64,000 bases of DNA. Origin: Sphingomonas azotifigens NBRC 15497. Its GTDB lineage: Bacteria > Pseudomonadota > Alphaproteobacteria > Sphingomonadales > Sphingomonadaceae. The translations under genes were made by a program, and so were the position numbers. The notes beneath the pieces were generated by a model. It was not told where the DNA came from. It saw only the letters and a list, made by a program, of their open reading frames with translations, and did not search any database. Location of the stretch: NCBI RefSeq assembly GCF_002091475.1, contig NZ_BCTR01000014.1, forward strand, positions 124,001-188,000, given 5' to 3'. This document shows, one piece after another, positions 35,905-44,364 of this stretch. How positions within the stretch are numbered: the stretch's first letter is position 1; each line of letters starts with the position of its first letter.

Positions 35905-38900
35905 TCAGAACTTGAAGCGTGCGCCGAGCAGGAAGCGGCGATTCAGTTCCTGCGCGAACCACAGCTGCTTCTCGTCGCGGGCATAGGTCCGGACGCTTTC
36001 CTTGGTAAGGTTGATCCCTTCGAAGCTGACGGCGATCTGCGGCGTAATGTCGTAGCTGACGTTGAAGTCGAGCTGGCCGAACGGTGCGGTATATTCCGGG
36101 TTACGCGAATTCCCGCGGTTCACCCCCGACAGCGACTTGCCGCGCCAGTTATAGGCGAGGCGCGCCGAGATGCCGTTCTTGTCGTAGATCAGCGTACCGC
36201 TGGCGGTGTCGCTGAGGCCCACCAGCGCGAACTGGTTCTCCGACGGATCGGCACCGATGTTGAAGCCGACGGTACCGCGCACCAGCGTGTACTGCGCAGC
36301 AACGCCGAAGCCGGTCTTTCCAAGGAAATACTCACCCGCCAGCTCGACGCCGTAGATCTCGGCGTCCTTGTTGTTGATCGGCTGGGTAACCTGGAAATTC
36401 CACAGCGCGTCCGCGCCATTGGCCTGGACCCGCGGACCGTTGTTGAGGGTCTGCAGGAAGGCGCGATCGAGCTGCCGGGTCGTGGTGTTGTAGTTTGCGC
36501 TGAACTGCGAAACCGCCGTCGACGTCGATCCGTTCGCAGCGATCAGCAGCGACGTCATCGCGTACAGATTTTCGTCGCTGGTGTCGGCCCCGATGCCCTG
36601 CAGCGCGGCGCGCGCCACCCCCGAACGGCTGCCCGCCACCGCCGAGGTGGGGTCGCGCAGGCCGAACAGGGTGGAGTTGTACTGGCCGTTGCCCAGGAAG
36701 TTGCGCACGCGCTTGTCGAAGAACGCCGCCGAGACATAACTGTCCGGCTTGAAATACCACTCGAGCGAAGCATCGAAATTGTCCGATTCGAGCGGACGGA
36801 GACGTGCGTTGCCGGTATTCGCCGTCGGGATACCGCCGTTGATGGTCGGACGCGGCGGACCGAACACGGTCACCGAGGTGTACAGGTCGTTGTAGTTCGG
36901 CCGCGCGATCGTCTTGCTGTACGAGATGCGGGCCAGCAGGTTGCGCTGGACTTCGACCTGGAAGTCGACCTGCGGCAGGATATTGTCGTAGCTGCCGCCG
37001 TCGCTGAGATACTGGGACTGGTTCGAGAGGACGACAACAAAGTCGTTATCCGAATCCCACTCGATCCCGGCCGGAATCGCCGTGAGCGAAGTCGTGTGCG
37101 ACTTGGTGTGCTCGTAGCGCAGACCGCCGACCAGGCGCGCCGGTGCGTTGCCGATCTCGCCCTTCCAGGTCAGCTGGCCATAAGCTGCCCAGATTTCCTC
37201 CTTGACGTGGTTGTCTTGCCGGCTGTTGACCGTAAGCGCATTGCCGCGGCCGGCATAATAGGACGACATGATCGGGAAGATCTGCGCCGCGTTGCCGCGA
37301 TAGGCCACCTGCGAGTCCGGATCCGATCCCGGATTGAACTGCTTGAACTTGCAGATCAGGCAGAAGGCCTGAAGCGCGCCCGGAGCCTGGCGCTGCACGT
37401 CGCCCGGATTGGCGAGGCCCCAGTCGCCCAGCGTCTGCTGCTGTTCGACATAGCTCTGGTTGGTTTCGACCTTGCGATAGTTGCCGCCGAAATCGAACCG
37501 GCTACCGGAACCGAGATCCCAGCCGAAGTCCGCCCGAACTTCCTTGACCGTCTGATCCTGGTTCGAGGAGCGCGTACGGCCGATCGACGAACCGACGGTG
37601 TTGAGGTTGAGCGGCGCGGCCGAGGTGATCGTGATGTCCTGCTGCGGTATCTTCGACAGATAGGTGACCGAATGGTCCGCAACGACGTTGGCACCCATGC
37701 CCATCAGCGTCGAGCTGTAGCCATTGGGGTTGTCCGGACGGCTTGTCGCCTTGCTGATGTGGCCGTCGAGATTCAGTGTGAAGGTGGGCGTGATCTCCCA
37801 CTTGGCGTTGAGGCCATAGTCCTGGATCCGGCTCTTCTGCCCGCGCGACTGGGCCTCGAATCCCTCGTCCTTCAGGCCGCTCTCATGCAGATAGGTCGCC
37901 GTGGCGACGGTCGGGTTGCTGTCGAAGGTGACCTGGTCGAACGGACGGTTGAACCAGTTCGACAGGTCCGAACGCTCCTCGCGCTGCTTGTTCTGCGCGT
38001 ACAGCGCATCGGCGGTCAGCGTCAGCGTGTCGGTCGGCTTGAACTGCACCGTGGCCTGTCCGTTGATGCGCTCACGGCTGCCCTCGGCATAGTGGTAGCG
38101 GCTGTCGTTCGGAATCGCGACGAGCTGGTTGGGATTGCTCGGCGCGTTCTTGACGACGGTGCAGGTCGGCGTCGCGGCGCCGGTGCAGGCACCACCGCTG
38201 CGCGCGAAGCCGCCGGTCAGGAAGGTGCTGTACGGGATGATGTTCCAGTCGTTCGACGTTGCCGCGATCGACGTGAAGTTGCGCTTCTGGTAGCTGCCGA
38301 ACAGGTTGACGCCGAAGCGCTGCTCCGGATCGCTCCAGGTCAGCACGCCCGAGAATTCCGGGGTGACCTTCGATCCGCAATCGAGGCAGCCATCGACGCT
38401 GGTGTCGTACACCGCCTTGGCGCCGAGGCTGCCGCTCAGGCCAGGCTTGCCGTTGTCGAGCGGACGGCGGGTGACGACGTTGATCGTCGCGCCGATGCCG
38501 CCCGACGGCACCGCGGCGCGGCCCGTCTTGTAGACTTCCAGCGTACGCACGCCTTCGGTCGCGAGGTTCGAGAAGTCGAACGAGCGCGTGGTGCCCTGCG
38601 CCTGGTCGGAGGTCTGGTCACCGCCGACCACGGAGATGTTGGCGGATGCGAGCTGGCGGCCGTTCAACGTGACGAGGTTGAACGCGGGCCCGAAGCCGCG
38701 GACGGTGACCAGCGAACCTTCGCCGTTGGTGCGGTTGATCGACACACCCGGCACGCGCTGCAGCGATTCCGCCAGATTGGTATCCGGGAACTTGCCGATG
38801 TCTTCCGCCGAGATGGCGTCGACGATGCCTGGCGACTCGCGCTTGATCGCGATGGACCGCTCCAAGGATGCCCGGATGCCGGTGACGACGATTTCTTCGC

Positions 38901-39045
38901 CTTGCCCCGAATCCTGCGTGGGCGCCGCCGTACTGGCAACGTTGTCGGTCTGCGCTTGTGCAATCGTTGGCATGACCATGCAAGCAGCGACAGCCATCAT
39001 TGATGCTGAGCGCGACCATAGAGCCGAACGCGATACGTTCTTCAT
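35905..39045 (-). CDS. TonB-dependent outer-membrane receptor (SapC/cupin operon)
   Basis: 1046 residues from an ATG at 39045 preceded by GAGGAGGGGAC; an upstream in-frame ATG at 39096 has no signal peptide directly behind it. Signal peptide ends near AQA-Q. TonB box EEIVVTGI; plug with AEDIGKFPDTNLAESLQRVPG and TVRGFGPAFN; barrel ending GARFKF. It heads an operon with SapC and the cupin-like protein. Pairs of cysteines in extracellular loops (CLDCG, CLICK) are visible. Ligand unknown. Confidence 0.92.
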   Translation of the reverse strand: MKNVSRSALWSRSASMMAVAACMVMPTIAQAQTDNVASTAAPTQDSGQGEEIVVTGIRASLERSIAIKRESPGIVDAISAEDIGKFPDTNLAESLQRVPGVSINRTNGEGSLVTVRGFGPAFNLVTLNGRQLASANISVVGGDQTSDQAQGTTRSFDFSNLATEGVRTLEVYKTGRAAVPSGGIGATINVVTRRPLDNGKPGLSGSLGAKAVYDTSVDGCLDCGSKVTPEFSGVLTWSDPEQRFGVNLFGSYQKRNFTSIAATSNDWNIIPYSTFLTGGFARSGGACTGAATPTCTVVKNAPSNPNQLVAIPNDSRYHYAEGSRERINGQATVQFKPTDTLTLTADALYAQNKQREERSDLSNWFNRPFDQVTFDSNPTVATATYLHESGLKDEGFEAQSRGQKSRIQDYGLNAKWEITPTFTLNLDGHISKATSRPDNPNGYSSTLMGMGANVVADHSVTYLSKIPQQDITITSAAPLNLNTVGSSIGRTRSSNQDQTVKEVRADFGWDLGSGSRFDFGGNYRKVETNQSYVEQQQTLGDWGLANPGDVQRQAPGALQAFCLICKFKQFNPGSDPDSQVAYRGNAAQIFPIMSSYYAGRGNALTVNSRQDNHVKEEIWAAYGQLTWKGEIGNAPARLVGGLRYEHTKSHTTSLTAIPAGIEWDSDNDFVVVLSNQSQYLSDGGSYDNILPQVDFQVEVQRNLLARISYSKTIARPNYNDLYTSVTVFGPPRPTINGGIPTANTGNARLRPLESDNFDASLEWYFKPDSYVSAAFFDKRVRNFLGNGQYNSTLFGLRDPTSAVAGSRSGVARAALQGIGADTSDENLYAMTSLLIAANGSTSTAVSQFSANYNTTTRQLDRAFLQTLNNGPRVQANGADALWNFQVTQPINNKDAEIYGVELAGEYFLGKTGFGVAAQYTLVRGTVGFNIGADPSENQFALVGLSDTASGTLIYDKNGISARLAYNWRGKSLSGVNRGNSRNPEYTAPFGQLDFNVSYDITPQIAVSFEGINLTKESVRTYARDEKQLWFAQELNRRFLLGARFKF

Positions 39046-39319
39046 GTCCCCTCCTCTGCCGGCGTTCCTTCGCCGGGAACGTTCTTCGCTGCGCACACCC
39101 GATGCATACGCCGCGAAGGTATCGCTACCATCGCGCGCAACATTGTCAATGTTTGTTGCAAAAATCTGTTAGACAGGTTTGATTTTGTAATCTGGTGTGT
39201 TTTCGATGTTACAGCCTGCAATGGACTTGTATTGGACCGCCACACCCCAAAAGAGGTCGTTGCGGCGCTGCAATTTGTCTAACTGAAAAGGATTGCAGGG
39301 GCGCCGTGGGCGCACGGGC
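39046..39319 (-). promoter_or_regulatory. AT-richer promoter region of TonB receptor with 15-bp palindrome
   Basis: A perfect palindrome AACATTGTCAATGTT spans 39139-39153 and contains a TTGACA -35-like hexamer on the minus strand, about 95 bp before the receptor start. An inverted pair GTTAGACA (39168-39175) and TGTCTAAC (39276-39283) brackets a further 100 bp. The segment is clearly lower in GC than its surroundings. No coding sequence is seen. The palindrome is a good candidate operator for an unlinked regulator. Confidence 0.55.
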
Positions 39320-40162
39320 TCAGCCGGCGCGGGCGAGCAGGCGCCGCGCCTGTTCCAAATGCGGGCGATCGATCATCCGCCCGTCCAGCTTCAGCGCCCC
39401 CGCTTCCGGATTGGCGGCAAAGGCAGCGACGATCGCCTGTGCGGCGGCGATCTCCTCATCGCTCGGCGTAAACCCGGCGTTGATCGCCTCGATCTGCGCC
39501 GGATGGATCGCCATCATGCCGGTAAAGCCATCGCGGCGCCCGCGGGCGACGTACCGCTCCAGCCCCTCGCGATCGGCAATGTCGGGATAGACGGTCTCGA
39601 TCGCGGCGACGCCGGCGGCATGCGCGCCGAACAGGGCGAGCGACCGGACCATCGCGAAGGGCGCGGTATAGTCGCCGTCCGCCTGACGCGCGCCGGCGGC
39701 ACCGATCGCCGCGGGCAGATCCTCGGCGCCCCAGGTGAGCCCCGCAAGGTGCGCAGCGACTTCGCCATAGCTGCCGAGCTGGAACAACGCGGCCGGGGTT
39801 TCGGTCGCGATCGGCAGGATCGGCGGGCAGACCGCCCCCGCCTGGGCGACCGCCGCCACCAGCGCCCGGATCGTGGCGGCGCCGCTCGCCTTGGGCAGCA
39901 CCAGCCCGGTTGGCCGGAGCGGCGCGAGCGCCGCCAGATCCTCCGCCAGCGCCGGGGTTTCGAGCGGGTTGACGCGGACGAAGCTGGGCGTGTCCGGCGT
40001 CGCGGCGAGCCATTCGGCGATCGCATCGCGCGCCAGCGGCTTGCGGTCGGCGACCACCGAGTCCTCGAGGTCGAGGATCAGCGCGTCGGCGCCGCTCTGC
40101 GCCGCCTTGTCGAACCGCTCCGGCCGGTCGCCGGGTACAAAAAGAAGCGATCGCAGCCGCAT
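39320..40162 (-). CDS. HpcH/HpaI-CitE-like aldolase/lyase
   Basis: 280 residues from an ATG at 40162 preceded by GGAGG. The opening RSLLFVPGDRPERFDKAAQSG and DALILDLEDSV are signature CitE (citrate lyase beta-like) motifs; ETPAALF and WGAEDLPAAIG provide the metal-binding Glu and Asp. Stand-alone CitE-like proteins act on acyl-CoA thioesters such as malyl-CoA or citramalyl-CoA rather than in a citrate lyase complex. The alpha and gamma lyase subunits are not nearby, so a stand-alone role is likely. It precedes the TonB receptor on the same strand but a 274-bp gap separates them. Confidence 0.85.
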   Translation of the reverse strand: MRLRSLLFVPGDRPERFDKAAQSGADALILDLEDSVVADRKPLARDAIAEWLAATPDTPSFVRVNPLETPALAEDLAALAPLRPTGLVLPKASGAATIRALVAAVAQAGAVCPPILPIATETPAALFQLGSYGEVAAHLAGLTWGAEDLPAAIGAAGARQADGDYTAPFAMVRSLALFGAHAAGVAAIETVYPDIADREGLERYVARGRRDGFTGMMAIHPAQIEAINAGFTPSDEEIAAAQAIVAAFAANPEAGALKLDGRMIDRPHLEQARRLLARAG

Positions 40163-40363
40163 GACCTTTTTCCTCCCCTGTTCGCCATTTCCATGGCAGC
40201 AACCCGGCGGCTTGCCAATCGCGCGCCGCCGCCGCGCTGCTCGGGTCAGCGCCAATCTGGAGAGGAGGATGCGGGTCGGCCGACAAGATGCGTTCTGCAC
40301 CGCAGCGGCCGGTTTCCGGAACTTCAGGTCTCGGTACGGTGTAGCCCCTCCCGCGCAGCATAT

Positions 40364-40391
40364 GTTCCCCTCCCGCAAGCGGGAGGGGAAC
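40364..40391. repeat. Intergenic palindromic repeat, copy 2 (single hairpin)
   Basis: A 28-bp palindrome: a 13-bp arm beginning GTTCCCCTCCCGC, two central A bases, then the complementary arm. Its core is the same CCCTCCCGC/GCGGGAGGG unit as at 28224-28332 and 43245-43363. It lies seven bases after the stop of the leftward SDR gene and may serve as its transcript end. The rest of the 40163-40397 gap shows no gene. Confidence 0.8.
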
Positions 40392-40397
40392 AGCATG

Positions 40398-41180
40398 TCA
40401 GCCTTCCCCGCTGCCGGGCTCGGCAATCTTGCGGTGCTGTTCGGCGGTCACTGACTGCGGCAGCACGCCGGCCCCGGCGACCTGCAGCTTGTTGGACAGG
40501 CCGGAGACGATGTTGTCGGTGCCCTTCATCAGCGCCGTCCAGCCATCCTTGGCGACATCGGCCGGATCGGACTTGCTCTCGCTCTGGCCGACCTTGGTGT
40601 CCATCATGCCGGCGCGTTCGAAGAATTCGGTCTCGACCGGGCCCGGGAGCAAGGTGGTGATGGTGATGCCCTTCACCTCCTTGAGTTCGTTGCGGATCGC
40701 CGCGGCGAAATTGTCCACGAACGCCTTGGAGCCGTTGTACACCGCCTGGAAGCTGCCGGGGATCCAGCCCGCGATCGAGCCGGTGATCAGCACCTTGCCC
40801 TCACCCGCATCGCGCATCTGACGCAGCACCTTCTGCAGCAGATAGGCGGTGCCGGTGATGTTGGTGTCGATCACGTGGCGCCATTCGGCGACGTCCTGCT
40901 CGAGAAAGCCGCCGCCCAGCCCGTGGCCGGCATTGGCGCAGAGCAGGTCGACCCGGCGCCCGCCGGCCGCATCCAGCAGCCGGTCGACGCCCTCGATGGT
41001 CGACAGGTCGGTCTCGACCGATTGCACCTCGACGCCCTCGCCCTTCAGCGCGGCTGCGGCGTCGACCAGCGGGGTGTCCGCCACCACCAGCAGGTCATAG
41101 CCGTCGCGGGCCGCGAGCCGCGCAAGTTCCAGACCGATGCCGCTCGAGGCACCGGTCACGATCGCGAATTTGTCTGCCAT
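40398..41180 (-). CDS. SDR-family NAD(P)-dependent oxidoreductase
   Basis: 260 residues. Cofactor motif TGASSGIG at 9-16, NAGHGLGG near 83, catalytic S135, Y148 and K152 (YNGSK). Classical short-chain dehydrogenase of unknown substrate. The C-terminal extension after the catalytic domain (about residues 190-260, Lys/Ser-rich then a QVAG segment) is found in several uncharacterised alphaproteobacterial SDRs. It is the last gene of a four-gene operon, 14 bp after the zinc dehydrogenase. Confidence 0.85.
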   Translation of the reverse strand: MADKFAIVTGASSGIGLELARLAARDGYDLLVVADTPLVDAAAALKGEGVEVQSVETDLSTIEGVDRLLDAAGGRRVDLLCANAGHGLGGGFLEQDVAEWRHVIDTNITGTAYLLQKVLRQMRDAGEGKVLITGSIAGWIPGSFQAVYNGSKAFVDNFAAAIRNELKEVKGITITTLLPGPVETEFFERAGMMDTKVGQSESKSDPADVAKDGWTALMKGTDNIVSGLSNKLQVAGAGVLPQSVTAEQHRKIAEPGSGEG

Positions 41181-41194
41181 TTCCGTGTCTCCGC

Positions 41195-42385
41195 TTATTC
41201 GGCCGCCAGCGCCATGCCGGGCTTCAGCACGACCTTGGTCACCTCGTTCTGGTTGTCGTGGAACATCTTGTAGCCCTGCGGCGCCTGCTCCAGCGGCAGG
41301 ATGTGGCTGATCAGGAAGGTCGTATCGATCTTCTCTTCCAGGATCGCGTTGAGCAGCGCGGGCATATAGTGCTGAACATGGGTCTGGCCGGTCTTGAGCG
41401 TCAGCCCCTTCTCCATCAGCGCGCCGAGTGGGAACTTGTCGACGAAGCCGCCATACACGGCCGGCATCGAGACACGCCCACCCTTGCGGCAGGCGAGGAT
41501 CGCCTGGCGGATCGAGTGGATGCGGTCGGTGCCGAGGAAGGTCGACTTCTTGATCTGGTCGAGCACATTGTCGGCGAAGAAGCCGTGCGCCTCCAGCCCG
41601 ACGCTGTCGATCACCGCATCGGGGCCGATGCCGCCGGTCATCTCGAACAGCGCGGCCGCAGTGTCAGTCTCCTCGAAGTTGATCGTCTCCGCGCCGAAGC
41701 GGCGGGCGAGTTCGAGGCGGCGGGGGAAATGGTCGATCGCGATGACGCGCTCGGCGCCCATCAGGAAGGCCGACTGCACCGCGAACAGGCCGACCGGGCC
41801 GCAGCCCCACACGGCAACCGTATCGCCTGGCTCGATTTCGGCATTCTCCGCCGCCATCCAGCCGGTGGGCAGGATGTCCGACAGGAACAGTACCTTGTCG
41901 TCCTCGATCCCGTCGGGGATCACGATCGGGCCGACATCGCTGAACGGCACGCGGACATATTCCGCCTGGCCGCCGGCATAGCCGCCGGTCATATGGCTGT
42001 AGCCGAACAGCCCGGCCATGGGCTGGCCGTACATCTCCTGCGCGATGTCCTGGTTGTCAGCGGGCAGGCCGTTCTCGCAGGCGGAATATTGGTGCTTGCC
42101 GCAATGGTAGCAGGAGCCGCACGAGATGGTGAACGGCACCACCACGCGCTGCCCCTTCTTGAGCGTCGAGCCGGCGCCGACCTCGACCACCTCGCCCATG
42201 AATTCATGGCCGAGGATGTCGCCGGCCATCATCGTGGGGATGAAGCCGTCATACAGATGGAGATCGGAGCCGCAGATCGCGGTCGAGGTGATCTTGATGA
42301 TCGCGTCGCGCGGGTTGAGGATCTCGGGATCGTCGACCGTGTCGACGCGGACGTCATGCTTGCCGTGCCAAGTGAGTGCGCGCAT
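41195..42385 (-). CDS. Zinc-dependent alcohol dehydrogenase (formaldehyde dehydrogenase-like)
   Basis: 396 residues of the medium-chain dehydrogenase family. Catalytic zinc ligands C38, H60 and E61 ([13 protein letters not shown]); a structural-zinc lobe of four cysteines in the CGSCYHCGK region; NAD-binding GCGPVG around residue 195. The long insert after the zinc lobe, with [17 protein letters not shown], is typical of the glutathione-independent formaldehyde dehydrogenase-like subgroup. Its ATG overlaps the SRPBCC stop by one base (TGATG). Substrate uncertain; aldehyde or alcohol detoxification is plausible. Confidence 0.88.
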   Translation of the reverse strand: MRALTWHGKHDVRVDTVDDPEILNPRDAIIKITSTAICGSDLHLYDGFIPTMMAGDILGHEFMGEVVEVGAGSTLKKGQRVVVPFTISCGSCYHCGKHQYSACENGLPADNQDIAQEMYGQPMAGLFGYSHMTGGYAGGQAEYVRVPFSDVGPIVIPDGIEDDKVLFLSDILPTGWMAAENAEIEPGDTVAVWGCGPVGLFAVQSAFLMGAERVIAIDHFPRRLELARRFGAETINFEETDTAAALFEMTGGIGPDAVIDSVGLEAHGFFADNVLDQIKKSTFLGTDRIHSIRQAILACRKGGRVSMPAVYGGFVDKFPLGALMEKGLTLKTGQTHVQHYMPALLNAILEEKIDTTFLISHILPLEQAPQGYKMFHDNQNEVTKVVLKPGMALAAE

Positions 42386-42978
42386 CAGCCCCGCTCCTCT
42401 TCGAGTTGCTTGTAGGTGCGCGACGAGGTCGCGATTTCGCCGGTTTCCATCAGCTGCTTGAAGCGGCGCAGGTCGCGCTGCGCCTGCATCTTCGGCTCGC
42501 GCTGGAAGATCCGAGAGATCACGCGGTGCAGCGTGCCGAACGGCTGGTCATAGTTGATCGTCGCCACCACCACGGTGCCGCGACTGCCGGCATCGCGAAA
42601 CTCGATGCGGCCGCTATTGGGGATGTCGGCGCCCTCTTCGGACGCCCAGGCGATCAGTTCGCCGTCGCGATCCTCGGTAATGCGCGAGTCCCATTCCACG
42701 ATACCGCCGCCGGGCGACTTCACCACCCAGTGGCTGCGCTCGCGGTCGAGCACCTCGATGCGCACGACATTGTCCAGCACCGCGGGCAGGTTGTTGAAAT
42801 CGCGCCAGAAGGCGTAGAGCTCGGCGCGCGGGCGGTTGATCGTCACCGCGCGCGCGACGAGCTTGTCGCCGCGCTGGACGATCAGGCCATCGGTCGCCGC
42901 GTCAATCGCCTGGCGTTGGTTGTTGGCAGTGCTCAGCGGCGCGTCGTCCTGCGACACGGGGTTCATCGTATCGGCCAT
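42385..42978 (-). CDS. SRPBCC-family (START-like) protein
   Basis: 197 residues. After a polar N-terminus, the stretch [21 protein letters not shown] starts a helix-grip fold typical of SRPBCC/polyketide-cyclase-like lipid-binding proteins, followed by WVVKSPGG and EWDSRITED beta strands. No signal peptide, so probably cytoplasmic or membrane-peripheral. It is sandwiched between the 49-aa acidic protein (18-bp gap) and the zinc dehydrogenase (one-base overlap). Ligand unknown. Confidence 0.82.
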   Translation of the reverse strand: MADTMNPVSQDDAPLSTANNQRQAIDAATDGLIVQRGDKLVARAVTINRPRAELYAFWRDFNNLPAVLDNVVRIEVLDRERSHWVVKSPGGGIVEWDSRITEDRDGELIAWASEEGADIPNSGRIEFRDAGSRGTVVVATINYDQPFGTLHRVISRIFQREPKMQAQRDLRRFKQLMETGEIATSSRTYKQLEEERG

Positions 42979-42996
42979 AAAGCCTCCGTTCGCGGG

Positions 42997-43146
42997 TCAG
43001 CCCTGGGGCGAGCCGGGCAGTTTCGGGGGAAGATCGTCATCGCCCTCGGCGGGTGCCGGGGTCGACGTGGCGGCGGGGTTGGTCTCGGTCGAGCCGGGGT
43101 CGCGCTGTTCGTCGCGCACCTCGGGATCGTTCGGCGGGGTGGCCAT
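42997..43146 (-). CDS. Small acidic, Pro-rich hypothetical protein (49 aa)
   Basis: The ATG at 43146 follows AGGAG eight bases upstream and opens 50 codons. The product is rich in Asp, Glu, Pro and Thr (start MATPPNDPEV) with no hydrophobic segment, so it is probably disordered. It is the first gene of the SRPBCC/Zn-dehydrogenase/SDR operon. No family is recognised. A longer frame reaching 43329 would run through the palindromic repeat and is not believed. Confidence 0.6.
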   Translation of the reverse strand: MATPPNDPEVRDEQRDPGSTETNPAATSTPAPAEGDDDLPPKLPGSPQG

Positions 43147-43244
43147 GATCCAGTCTCCTGCACTTGGGGAGGTGCAGAAGGTAACCACCGGGGCGAGCGC
43201 GGGTTGCAATTTTTGTTTGAAGTAACGTGGGTTAGGCGCAGCAA

Positions 43245-43363
43245 CTCCCCTCCCGCTTGCGGGAGGGGCTGGGGGAGGGTGTGTGAGTGGAGCGGGTGCA
43301 CCGGTGAAGAAAGAATCTCCACGTCGCACCCTCCCCTAACCCCTCCCGCAGGCGGGAGGGGGA
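43245..43363. repeat. Intergenic inverted-repeat element, copy 3
   Basis: About 119 bp with outer arms of the same CTCCCCTCCCGC/GCGGGAGGGG type as the element at 28224-28332, imperfectly paired (CCCTCCCC and GGGGAGGG blocks internally). Each end folds as its own hairpin. It lies between the Gfo/Idh gene stop (43390) and the start region of the 49-aa gene operon, in the 43147-43389 gap, which otherwise shows nothing. Confidence 0.75.
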
Positions 43364-43389
43364 TTTAAGAAGCGGGAGGGGGAATGAGG

Positions 43390-44364
43390 TTACCGTCCGT
43401 AGATCCGATCCAGCACCTCGGCCGAGCGCGCGAAATGCTCGGCTTCCGCATCGAAGCGCGGTGAGCGGGCCAGTTGCTCCGCCCATGCCGCCGCCGCCCG
43501 CCCGCCCCATGCGTCCGGGGGCTCGGCCAGCAGAGTCTTGGACGTGCCGGTGAACCGCTCCGCCACGAAGTCGTAGAAGCTACCGCCGATGTTGCGCAGC
43601 GCCGCCCCGCCTTCGGCGCCGTAGAACACGGCGGAAATCTCCGCATCGGTGCCGGCATGCACCCGCCACGAACAGGCGAGCCGCACATCGGCGTCGCCCG
43701 CCCGGAACGCGGCGGTAGCATAGTCCTCCACCTGCATCGCGCCGAGCGGCTGCCCCTGCGCGCGCAGCGACGCCGTCACCCCGTCCACTGCCGGAAAGCC
43801 CAGCGTCCACAGGGCCAGGTCCACCAGATGCACGCCGAGATCGATCACGCAGCCACCGCCGGACTGCGCGGGGTCGTAAAACCACGGCTTGTCCGGCCCA
43901 TAGGCATTGTGGAACACCAGATCGACCGCGAAGACATGGCCGAGCGCCCCGCCCTGCACCAGCGCGGCGATCGCGCGCATGCCTTCGGTATGCCGATACG
44001 AAAGATCCACCCCGAGCAGCCGGTCGGCAGTGCGCGCGGCGGCGATCACCGCCTCCACCTCGGCGGCGGTGCGGCCCAGCGGCTTCTGGCAGAACACCGC
44101 GACGCCCGCTTCCAGCGCGCGGATGCTCTGCTCGGCATGGAGCGCGCTGGGCGTGGCGATGACGATGCCGTCCAGGCCCAGTCCCAGCATCGCCTCCAGC
44201 CCCTCGACCGCCTGCGCATCCGGTGCCAGCGCCCGCGCCTGCTCGGCGCCCTCGGGCGACGGGTCGGCAAAGGCGGCGGCCTCGATCGCGCCGGTGGCGA
44301 GCATCGCCTCCATCCGATGGCGACCGATCCAGCCGGTGCCGAGAAATCCGACGCGCGGGCTCAT
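43390..44364 (-). CDS. Gfo/Idh/MocA-family oxidoreductase
   Basis: 324 residues. N-terminal Rossmann fold with VGFLGTGWIGRHR, IVIATPSALH and the family lysine in FCQKPLGR (about residue 96). The C-terminal half has the usual beta-sheet substrate domain with GGGCVIDLGVHLVDLALW. These enzymes oxidise or reduce sugars and cyclitols with NAD(P). With inositol-3-phosphate synthase and another dehydrogenase nearby, a cyclitol or nucleotide-sugar substrate is possible. It overlaps the upstream MDR gene by four bases. Confidence 0.88.
   Translation of the reverse strand: MSPRVGFLGTGWIGRHRMEAMLATGAIEAAAFADPSPEGAEQARALAPDAQAVEGLEAMLGLGLDGIVIATPSALHAEQSIRALEAGVAVFCQKPLGRTAAEVEAVIAAARTADRLLGVDLSYRHTEGMRAIAALVQGGALGHVFAVDLVFHNAYGPDKPWFYDPAQSGGGCVIDLGVHLVDLALWTLGFPAVDGVTASLRAQGQPLGAMQVEDYATAAFRAGDADVRLACSWRVHAGTDAEISAVFYGAEGGAALRNIGGSFYDFVAERFTGTSKTLLAEPPDAWGGRAAAAWAEQLARSPRFDAEAEHFARSAEVLDRIYGR

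Noticed and set aside
35755..39003. 1082-codon plus-strand frame
   Set aside because: Antisense shadow of the TonB receptor at 35905-39045; composition is Arg/Val/Asp-rich without motifs.
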